A program made the position numbers and the translations under genes. The notes under the pieces were generated by a model that had not been told where the DNA came from, searched no databases, and saw only the letters and a program-made list of their open reading frames with translations. This document shows positions 1 through 5,125 of a stretch of 5,125 nucleotides of DNA, piece after piece. Numbering within the stretch: position 1 is the stretch's first letter; every line of letters starts with the position of its first letter. The stretch is from Betaproteobacteria bacterium HGW-Betaproteobacteria-20 (lineage in GTDB: Bacteria > Pseudomonadota > Gammaproteobacteria > Burkholderiales > Methylophilaceae), in the NCBI GenBank assembly GCA_002842195.1, contig PHCL01000128.1, forward strand, positions 1 through 5,125, in the 5' to 3' direction.

Positions 1-2
1 AA

Positions 3-398
3 ACAGACACCCCTACGGTAGATGACATGGACTGGAAGCATGCACTTAAAATTGGCTTTGCGCAGACGCTGTCGTTGATACCCGGTGTTTCCCGCGCAGG
101 CGCAACTATTCTGGGCGGTATGGTGTTTGGTTTGTCACGTCGTGCGGCTACGGAGTTTTCCTTCTTTCTATCAATACCCATCATGTTTGCAGCAACTACA
201 TTTGACATGTATACAAGCCGTAATGTGCTGACATGGCAGGATACAGGCACATTTGCAGTGGGCTTTATCACGGCATTTATAAGCGCGCTACTGGTGATAA
301 AAGGCTTGTTGCGCTACGTCGCGCACCATGACTTTAAAGTGTTTGCATGGTATCGCATCATTTTTGGCACGATGGTGCTGATATACTTTTGGCCATGA
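3..398 (+). CDS. uppP: Undecaprenyl-diphosphatase UppP/BacA, C-terminal half (5' end outside window)
   Basis: Inner-membrane enzyme that removes one phosphate from undecaprenyl pyrophosphate, regenerating the lipid carrier used for peptidoglycan, O-antigen and other surface glycans; loss or overproduction is classically tied to bacitracin sensitivity. The frame is open from the left edge, so the ATG at 27 is an internal Met and not the start. 131 residues are visible of a usual 265-280. The conserved P-G-x-S-R motif reads PGVSRAGAT at bases 81-107. It keeps the Ser, Arg and Thr that match the catalytic S173, R174 and T178 of E. coli, with Ala where E. coli has S175, a conservative change. The EFSFFLSIPIM segment and the ending FAWYRIIFG also fit the family, and several hydrophobic membrane segments follow. 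The other catalytic motif (ExxxE, N-terminal) lies outside the window. The stop overlaps the next start (ATGA). The assignment is secure. Confidence 0.96.
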   Translation, partial: TDTPTVDDMDWKHALKIGFAQTLSLIPGVSRAGATILGGMVFGLSRRAATEFSFFLSIPIMFAATTFDMYTSRNVLTWQDTGTFAVGFITAFISALLVIKGLLRYVAHHDFKVFAWYRIIFGTMVLIYFWP

Positions 399-1039
399 GT
401 GTAGCCATGAATCATTACGATGATTTAGTTGCAACATTAAATTTATTCGCAACTCCCGTAGCAAATGAGCCTTTAATATTTGGTGATGCTATGGATAAGC
501 TGGATCACAAAGCCTACACTTTTACCGCGACGCTTGCCGTACTGCCTTTTTTACAACCAATACCTTTGGGTGTTTTTGCGCTGATTGGCAGTGCCGCTTT
601 TATTGCTCTGGGCGTGCAACTATTCAAAGGAGAACAAGCCCTAGCGTTGCCGCAAAAAATTCGTGCGGTAGCTTTAAACTTGCGTATGCGCAAAGCTTTA
701 GTTAGCACTTGCTTAAAAATTATTGGATTTTGTCGTTGCTTTACCAAGCCTCGTTTAAGCTTTCTAGTTAAAGGCAAACTAGGTCAACAAATTGGTGGCT
801 TTGTTTTTATTGCTGTCGGCATATTGGTCGCTATTCCATTAGGTGGTGTAGTACCATTCAAAAACTTATTTCCTAGCTTAGCTGTCCTATTTTACTGCAC
901 AGGCGAGATTGAGCATGATGGCTTAATGGCGGTTTTTGCGCTCATATGTCTGGTACTGACGGTAATTTTTTATGGCTTGCTGATTTACATGGCATGGAAA
1001 TTTGGCGCGGCAGCTATTAACCGCTTTTTTTGGAAATAG
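395..1039 (+). CDS. ExoD-family membrane protein (exopolysaccharide synthesis, ExoD-like)
   Basis: A 214-residue integral membrane protein resembling the ExoD family, named for a Rhizobium meliloti gene needed for exopolysaccharide production and alkaline tolerance; its biochemical activity is unknown. Family-like features are a hydrophobic pair at about residues 43-77 (LPFLQPIPLGVFALIGSA, then an ALGVQLFKG segment), a basic middle of about 85-130, then IPLGGVVP and LFPSLAVLF, and the hallmark E-H-D-G near 173-176 before a last membrane stretch of about 178-202. The frame stays open upstream to an ATG at 347, but those 16 extra residues lie wholly within uppP and look unlike the family. I chose the ATG at 395, which overlaps the uppP stop by four bases; ATG 407 is the alternative. 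No good Shine-Dalgarno precedes either, which suggests translational coupling to uppP. Family call fairly sure, role inferred. Confidence 0.82.
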   Translation: MSVAMNHYDDLVATLNLFATPVANEPLIFGDAMDKLDHKAYTFTATLAVLPFLQPIPLGVFALIGSAAFIALGVQLFKGEQALALPQKIRAVALNLRMRKALVSTCLKIIGFCRCFTKPRLSFLVKGKLGQQIGGFVFIAVGILVAIPLGGVVPFKNLFPSLAVLFYCTGEIEHDGLMAVFALICLVLTVIFYGLLIYMAWKFGAAAINRFFWK

Positions 1040-1051
1040 TGCGTTAAAATC

Positions 1052-1066
1052 TTACAAATCTTGTAA
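1052..1066. promoter_or_regulatory. 15-base palindrome between exoD-like gene and asmA
   Basis: TTACAA-ATC-TTGTAA is a perfect 6-base inverted repeat with a 3-base centre, lying 25 bases before the asmA ATG and 12 bases after the exoD-like stop. It could be an operator for a dimeric regulator or a weak hairpin in the mRNA. It does not fit the FNR/CRP half-site pattern, and no T-run follows, so it is not an intrinsic terminator. In AT-rich DNA such a repeat may also arise by chance. No convincing -35/-10 pair was found beside it. Confidence 0.25.
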
Positions 1067-1081
1067 TGAGCAATTTTGATT

Positions 1082-1085
1082 AGGA
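1082..1085 (+). promoter_or_regulatory. Ribosome binding site that sets the asmA start
   Basis: AGGA sits six bases before the ATG at 1092 but directly abuts the in-frame ATG at 1086. Normal spacing of about 5-9 bases therefore favours 1092, giving a protein that begins MKKFLKY, which is also the more typical basic start for a membrane-anchored protein. Confidence 0.65.
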
Positions 1086-1091
1086 ATGGTC

Positions 1092-4073
1092 ATGAAAAAA
1101 TTTCTTAAATATTCTGCATATGGTCTGGGTGGTTTAATTAGCCTGGCTTTGTTAGTGGTGATTGTTGTTTCCGTTACCTTTAATCCAAATGATTACAAAC
1201 AAAAAATAATTGATCTGGTACAAGAGAAAAAGGAACGAACGCTCAAATTAGATGGTGACATCAAGTTAGCGTTTTGGCCAAAAATTGGCGCCGATTTAGG
1301 CAAAATTTCACTTTCTGAACATAAAAGTAGTCAGGAATTTGCCTCGGTCAATAGCGTTAGGGTCTCGCTGGCTTTGCTACCGCTACTTAAAAAAGAATTG
1401 ATTGTCGATACTATTTACATTGATGGGGCAAAAGCCAACATCGTTAAATACAAAGATGGCAGCACCAATTTTGATGACTTACTCAGCAAGGACGACGAAG
1501 AATCACAAGACATTAAGTTTGATGTAGATGGCATCATCGTCACCAACTCTGCGGTGAACTATACAGATGAAAGTTCCGGTGCTAAATACGCACTCTCTAA
1601 ATTCAACTTAACCTCTGGTCATATTGCCCTGGCCGAACCCGTCGATTTAGCTACAGACTTTTCAATTGTTGCAAATCAACCTGAAATTTCGGCTGACGCT
1701 AAGCTCAAAGGTAATTTTTTAGTCAATCCAGAAACTAAACACTTTGCGGCTAAAGGGCTGGACGCCACGATTAAAGGTGATTTATTCGGCGGTAAAGATG
1801 TGAGCATTACCGCCAGTGGTGATATTGATGCCAAACCAGACGCACAGGAGTTTTTAGTCAATAGTTTAAAACTGGCTGCATCAGGTCAATTTAGCGGTGC
1901 AAAACTAACCATAGACTTAAATGCACCTCAGTTGGTGGCACAAAAAGACGAAGTCACCGGTAAAAAAATAACCGTGCGTTTGTCGCAAGATAAAGCTGGT
2001 GACACTTTTAAAGCAAACTTGGTTTTGGCGGATATGAAAGGCTCGCCAAAGGCATTACAAAGTAGCGGCATTACAGGTGACATAGCTGGAGTACAAGGCA
2101 AACGTACTATTAACGGTAAATTTTCATCTCCATTCAACGGCAATCTTGAAAACCTGATTTTTGACTTACCCAAACTTGCTGGTAATTTAGACATTAAAGA
2201 CCCAAGCTTACCCAATGGCGCCATGCAAGGTCGCTTTGATTTATCGCTACATACCGATATTAAAAATGAATTGGCCAATAGCAAATTTAACTTGAATATT
2301 GATGACACTAAATTAAATGGCGATGTGGCGGTAGCAAGCTTCAAAAAACCCAACATCAAATTTAATTTAAATGCCGACAAGCTTAACCTGAATAAACTGC
2401 TGGTAAAATCAAGTCAGCCAGCCGCTACCAGTAGCGACAAACCGGCTGATTTAAGTGTGCTGAAATCACTGTTGCTCGAAGGTAAACTCAATGTGGGCAG
2501 TATCTTGTATGAAAAATACCAAGTTTCAGGCTTAAACGTCAATATCAAAGCTGATGGCGAAAAATTGGCATTGACCGGCCTGAATGTAAAATTGGATGAC
2601 AGCCGAATCAAAGGCAATATAGGTATCAGCAACTTTGCAAAACCCCTCTATACGTTTGATATCGATATTGACCAGTTGGATGTTGATAAATATGTCAGCA
2701 CCAGCGAAGCGACCGGTGATAGCAAAGCAAGTGATAAACCATTGGATTTAGGCGCACTCAAAGCGCTTAATGCTGATGGTTCTTTACGCATTGGCAATCT
2801 GAAATATGGAAAGACCAAAGCCTCCAATATTCGTATCGACCTGAAAGCTGATGGCCAAAAGCTTAGCCTCAACCCGCTGGCGGCAAAAGTAGATGACAGC
2901 CAAATTAACGCAAGTATAGGTATTGCACGTTTTAGCGACCCGGTTTACAGCTTTAACGTGAACATTGATAAGTTGGACGCAGATAAATACATCACCAAAA
3001 GCGACAATACAGCAGCTGCAAAAAGTACAGGTGATACGCCGATTGATTTGAGCGCGCTAAAAAAGCTTAACGCTTCTGGCGAAGCGAAAATCGGCTGGCT
3101 TAAATTAGCCAATGTTAAAACGGAAAACGTAAATATAGGCTTAAAAGCTGAGGGCGGCGTAGCAACGCTATCGCCATTTTCAGCAAATTTGTATCAAGGT
3201 AGCATGAGTGGCATATTAAAGGTGGATGCGCGCGCAACACCTGGCATTGCTTTTAAACAAAGTATGAAAGGCATCGCTATTGGCCCTTTACTTTTGGATT
3301 CTATCAATAACGACATGTTATCTGGTAAAGGCACCATGGATGTTGATGTGACGACCACCGGCAATAGCGTAAATGCGCTTAAAAAGGCGCTTGCTGGCAA
3401 TGCTTCACTAAATTTAGCCGATGGTGCGCTGAAGGGTATAGATATTGCCGGCACCATTCGCGGGTTAAAAAACAAGCTGAATGTACTTCAAGCCAAGGAT
3501 AGCATTGACGCGGATAGTAAAAAGAAAACTGACTTTAGCGAACTTACAGCCACTTTCAATATTAAAAATGGCGTAGCACATAACGAAGATTTGGCCATGA
3601 AAGCGCCGGTTCTGCGCTTGGCAAAAGGCGATAGTCATGGCGATATAGACATTGGCAATGAATCCATTAATTACTTGGCCAAACCTACGATTGTTAAATC
3701 ACTCAGCGGACAGGGCGGCGCTGACCTTGATGCGCTTGCTGGCTTTGCTATCCCTGTAAAAATTACCGGGACATTTTCTAATCCTAAATACGGCATGGAT
3801 TTTGCCGCAATTGGTACAGCTTTAGCAAAATCCAACTTGCTGGATAAAGTGGGCGGAGACAAAGCTACTGCCGTGAAAGAATTGATTGGTGGTGATGATA
3901 AAGTGGATGCACTTAAAGGTTTATTAGGCAAGAAAAAGCCTGCAGATTCAGCAGCACCAGCAAATGCCGATAGCACCGCGCAACCTGTTGCGCCTGCTGA
4001 GGCACCAAAATCAGCAGAAGAACAGGCCAAAGATAAAGCGGCAGAAAAACTTAAAAAACTACTTAAGTTTTAG
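1092..4073 (+). CDS. asmA: AsmA-family protein, long form with three central repeats
   Basis: 993-residue envelope protein anchored in the inner membrane with its bulk in the periplasm. E. coli AsmA relatives (YhdP, TamB, YdbH) are long beta-groove proteins that support phospholipid transport to, and assembly of, the outer membrane; a similar role is inferred here. A membrane helix spans residues 10-30, followed by the AsmA hallmark FNPNDY (30-35), R-T-L-x-L-D-G-D-I (49-57) and a W-P-x-I-G-x-x-L-G-x-x-S-L pattern (about 62-74). Three repeats of about 99 residues fill 417-713. The conserved C-terminal AsmA block follows, with SGKGTMDVDVTTTG (744-757) and LADGALKGIDI (775-785). The tail from about 947 is rich in Ala, Pro and Lys and ends in an amphipathic K-L-K-K-L-L-K-F. 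E. coli AsmA has about 617 residues, so this one is long, partly because of the repeats. Start 1092 was chosen over 1086 by Shine-Dalgarno spacing. Which AsmA paralogue it corresponds to cannot be settled here. Confidence 0.93.
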   Translation: MKKFLKYSAYGLGGLISLALLVVIVVSVTFNPNDYKQKIIDLVQEKKERTLKLDGDIKLAFWPKIGADLGKISLSEHKSSQEFASVNSVRVSLALLPLLKKELIVDTIYIDGAKANIVKYKDGSTNFDDLLSKDDEESQDIKFDVDGIIVTNSAVNYTDESSGAKYALSKFNLTSGHIALAEPVDLATDFSIVANQPEISADAKLKGNFLVNPETKHFAAKGLDATIKGDLFGGKDVSITASGDIDAKPDAQEFLVNSLKLAASGQFSGAKLTIDLNAPQLVAQKDEVTGKKITVRLSQDKAGDTFKANLVLADMKGSPKALQSSGITGDIAGVQGKRTINGKFSSPFNGNLENLIFDLPKLAGNLDIKDPSLPNGAMQGRFDLSLHTDIKNELANSKFNLNIDDTKLNGDVAVASFKKPNIKFNLNADKLNLNKLLVKSSQPAATSSDKPADLSVLKSLLLEGKLNVGSILYEKYQVSGLNVNIKADGEKLALTGLNVKLDDSRIKGNIGISNFAKPLYTFDIDIDQLDVDKYVSTSEATGDSKASDKPLDLGALKALNADGSLRIGNLKYGKTKASNIRIDLKADGQKLSLNPLAAKVDDSQINASIGIARFSDPVYSFNVNIDKLDADKYITKSDNTAAAKSTGDTPIDLSALKKLNASGEAKIGWLKLANVKTENVNIGLKAEGGVATLSPFSANLYQGSMSGILKVDARATPGIAFKQSMKGIAIGPLLLDSINNDMLSGKGTMDVDVTTTGNSVNALKKALAGNASLNLADGALKGIDIAGTIRGLKNKLNVLQAKDSIDADSKKKTDFSELTATFNIKNGVAHNEDLAMKAPVLRLAKGDSHGDIDIGNESINYLAKPTIVKSLSGQGGADLDALAGFAIPVKITGTFSNPKYGMDFAAIGTALAKSNLLDKVGGDKATAVKELIGGDDKVDALKGLLGKKKPADSAAPANADSTAQPVAPAEAPKSAEEQAKDKAAEKLKKLLKF
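2340..3230 (+). repeat. Three tandem ~99-residue protein repeats inside asmA
   Basis: Units are at 2340-2633, 2634-2930 and 2931-3230 (residues 417-514, 515-613 and 614-713). Each opens with F-x-x-P-x-x-x-F-x-x-x-x-D-x-L and then, in units 2 and 3, a D-K-Y. Next comes a Ser/Ala/Thr-rich linker of variable length, then P-x-D-L-x-x-L-K-x-L-x-x-x-G and L-K-A-D/E-G. Units 1 and 2 end in D-D-S-x-I-x-x-x-I-G-I. From the DKP to the end, units 1 and 2 align without gaps over 66 residues with about 30 identities, counted by hand. Unit 3 changes in its last third, leading into the usual AsmA C-terminal block. At DNA level only short runs are shared, such as AAAGCTGATGGC and GATGACAGCC, so the duplication is old. 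Confidence 0.8.
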
Positions 4074-4140
4074 GTCGTAATAATATAATAACACCCATCA
4101 GTGTGAACGCTTCATAGCTGTTGTTTAGCATCCACTATTT

Positions 4141-4157
4141 TTACCGGTATCGGGTAA
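4141..4157 (+). promoter_or_regulatory. Possible small hairpin just before the mutY start
   Basis: TTACCG and CGGGTAA can pair around a GTAT loop with one bulged G, ending seven bases before the mutY ATG. The right arm includes GGGTAA, the only purine-rich stretch near the start, so pairing could limit ribosome access. The stem is short, and this may be chance. The rest of the 91-base gap (4074-4164) holds an AT-rich run after the asmA stop and no terminator or promoter that I would defend. Confidence 0.2.
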
Positions 4158-4164
4158 CCTCTTC

Positions 4165-5125
4165 ATGTCAAATTTTGCAAATCGCCTGATTGCTTGGCAA
4201 AAGGTACATGGGCGGCACGATTTGCCTTGGCAAAATACGACTGACCCTTACGCGATTTGGGTGTCAGAAATCATGTTGCAGCAAACGCAGGTGGTAGCGG
4301 TCATTGGCTATTACAGTAAGTTCATGCAGCGCTTTCCTGACATCACAACGCTAGCGTCTGCCACACAGGAAGAGGTGCTGCAACATTGGAGCGGCCTGGG
4401 TTATTACTCAAGAGCGCGAAATCTACATCATGCAGCACAGGCCATTGTAAATGAGCATGGCGGGCAATTTCCACAAGATTTCGACACCATTCAAACGCTT
4501 TCTGGCATTGGTCGATCAACCGCTGCAGCCATCGCTTCATTTGCATTTAATCAAGTACGAACCATTTTAGACGGGAACGTTAAACGTGTACTTGCCAGGC
4601 ATTTTTTAGTTGAAGGCTGGACTGGCACCCCAAAAATTGAACGGGAATTATGGGCGCTTGCAGAAAATCTCTTGCCAACACAGGATATGGTTGCCTACAC
4701 ACAAGGTTTAATGGATCTGGGTGCAACGCTTTGTACCAGAAGCAACCCTAAATGTAGCATCTGTCCGTTAAATAATACTTGTGAGGCATTCAAACAACAA
4801 CGGGTACATGCCCTACCAACCCCTAAACCTCGCAAAGCCATTCCTGAAAAATGCACCACTATGCTGATATTAATGCATGGCGATGAAGTGATGCTGGAAA
4901 AACGCCCGCCAACTGGCATTTGGGGCGGCTTGTGGGGCTTTCCTGAAGTTGAAGCTAATCATGACATTGAAGGATTCGTGCACAATCAACTTGGTATCAC
5001 TGTGTTAGCAGATAAACCTTTGCCAATGCTTAGCCACACATTTACTCACTTTAAGCTCCATATTCAGCCACAAACCTTGCAAGTCGTAAAATTGAACCCC
5101 AGTACATGCGAGGCTGGCAAAATAT
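4165..5125 (+). CDS. mutY: A/G-specific adenine glycosylase MutY (3' end outside window)
   Basis: Cytoplasmic base-excision repair enzyme that removes adenine mispaired with 8-oxoguanine, preventing G:C to T:A changes. 320 residues are visible of about 350, with no stop before the edge. WVSEIMLQQTQV (32-43) carries the catalytic Glu35 (E37 in E. coli). The helix-hairpin-helix LSGIGRSTAAAI (112-123) is followed by LDGNVKRVLAR (135-145) with catalytic Asp136 (D138). The [4Fe-4S] cysteines are C190, C197, C200 and C206 in the exact C-x6-C-x2-C-x5-C spacing. A NUDIX-like C-terminal domain that senses 8-oxoguanine starts near 230, with RPPTGIWGGLWGFP (247-260) and HTFTHF (291-296), the counterpart of the Phe-Ser-His loop. 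The start at 4165 matches the E. coli N-terminus in length to within two residues. No strong Shine-Dalgarno is visible. Oddities are minor: Ser for the usual Pro in the hairpin, and Thr for Ser in the loop. Confidence 0.97.
   Translation, partial: MSNFANRLIAWQKVHGRHDLPWQNTTDPYAIWVSEIMLQQTQVVAVIGYYSKFMQRFPDITTLASATQEEVLQHWSGLGYYSRARNLHHAAQAIVNEHGGQFPQDFDTIQTLSGIGRSTAAAIASFAFNQVRTILDGNVKRVLARHFLVEGWTGTPKIERELWALAENLLPTQDMVAYTQGLMDLGATLCTRSNPKCSICPLNNTCEAFKQQRVHALPTPKPRKAIPEKCTTMLILMHGDEVMLEKRPPTGIWGGLWGFPEVEANHDIEGFVHNQLGITVLADKPLPMLSHTFTHFKLHIQPQTLQVVKLNPSTCEAGKI

Noticed and set aside
347..394. Longer N-terminus for the exoD-like gene starting at ATG 347
   Set aside because: The added 16 residues lie entirely within uppP, are unlike the ExoD family, and would need a 52-base overlap; ATG 395 gives a normal ATGA junction.
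514..777. Minus-strand open frame of 87 codons opposite the exoD-like gene
   Set aside because: It lies wholly within a well-supported gene, resembles no family I know, and has no supporting signals.
1051..1080. Possible promoter CTTACA ... TTTGAT before asmA
   Set aside because: Each box matches consensus at only four of six positions, and the -10 would end about 11 bases from the start codon, overlapping the ribosome binding region.
1086..1091. asmA start at ATG 1086
   Set aside because: The AGGA ribosome binding site directly abuts this ATG, leaving no spacing; ATG 1092 has six bases.
1928..2380. Minus-strand open frame of 150 codons opposite asmA, and similar shorter ones across asmA and mutY
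   Set aside because: The composition is what results from reading repetitive, Lys/Asp/Leu-rich coding DNA backwards, and the plus-strand proteins have clear family motifs.
4092..4105. Inverted ACAC...GTGT after asmA as a terminator
   Set aside because: The stem is only four pairs and has no T-run after it, so it does not meet the pattern of an intrinsic terminator.
4121..4141. Possible promoter TTGTTT ... TATTTT before mutY
   Set aside because: The two boxes are only nine bases apart, far from the 16-18 needed, and no better pairing was found.

Overview
The window looks like ordinary chromosomal DNA from a Gram-negative bacterium, most likely a betaproteobacterium of moderate to low GC. A Methylophilaceae-type organism (Methylotenera or a relative) is my best guess. 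It rests on the style of the AsmA, ExoD and MutY proteins and not on any marker gene. An AsmA-family protein implies an outer membrane. I see no mobile elements, CRISPR arrays, tRNA or rRNA genes.

All four genes lie on the + strand. (1) Bases 3-398 are the C-terminal half of uppP/bacA, undecaprenyl-diphosphatase, cut by the left edge. (2) Bases 395-1039 are an ExoD-family membrane protein whose start overlaps the uppP stop as ATGA. (3) Bases 1092-4073 are a long AsmA-family protein of 993 residues with one N-terminal membrane anchor and three tandem repeats of about 99 residues in its middle. (4) Bases 4165-5125 are mutY, the A/G-specific adenine glycosylase, complete at its 5' end and running off the right edge about 320 residues in.

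The first three genes all concern the cell envelope: lipid-carrier recycling, a membrane protein linked to exopolysaccharide, and a probable inner-to-outer-membrane lipid-transfer or assembly factor. uppP and exoD are almost certainly co-transcribed. asmA follows after a 52-base gap that holds a 15-base palindrome and a clear Shine-Dalgarno sequence. mutY is a DNA-repair gene separated from asmA by 91 bases. I found no convincing terminator or sigma-70 promoter in either gap, so one transcript through all four genes is possible but unproven.

Nothing here looks like an undescribed system. The most interesting signal is the tandem duplication inside the AsmA-family protein. The two small inverted repeats in the gaps are weaker candidates for regulation.
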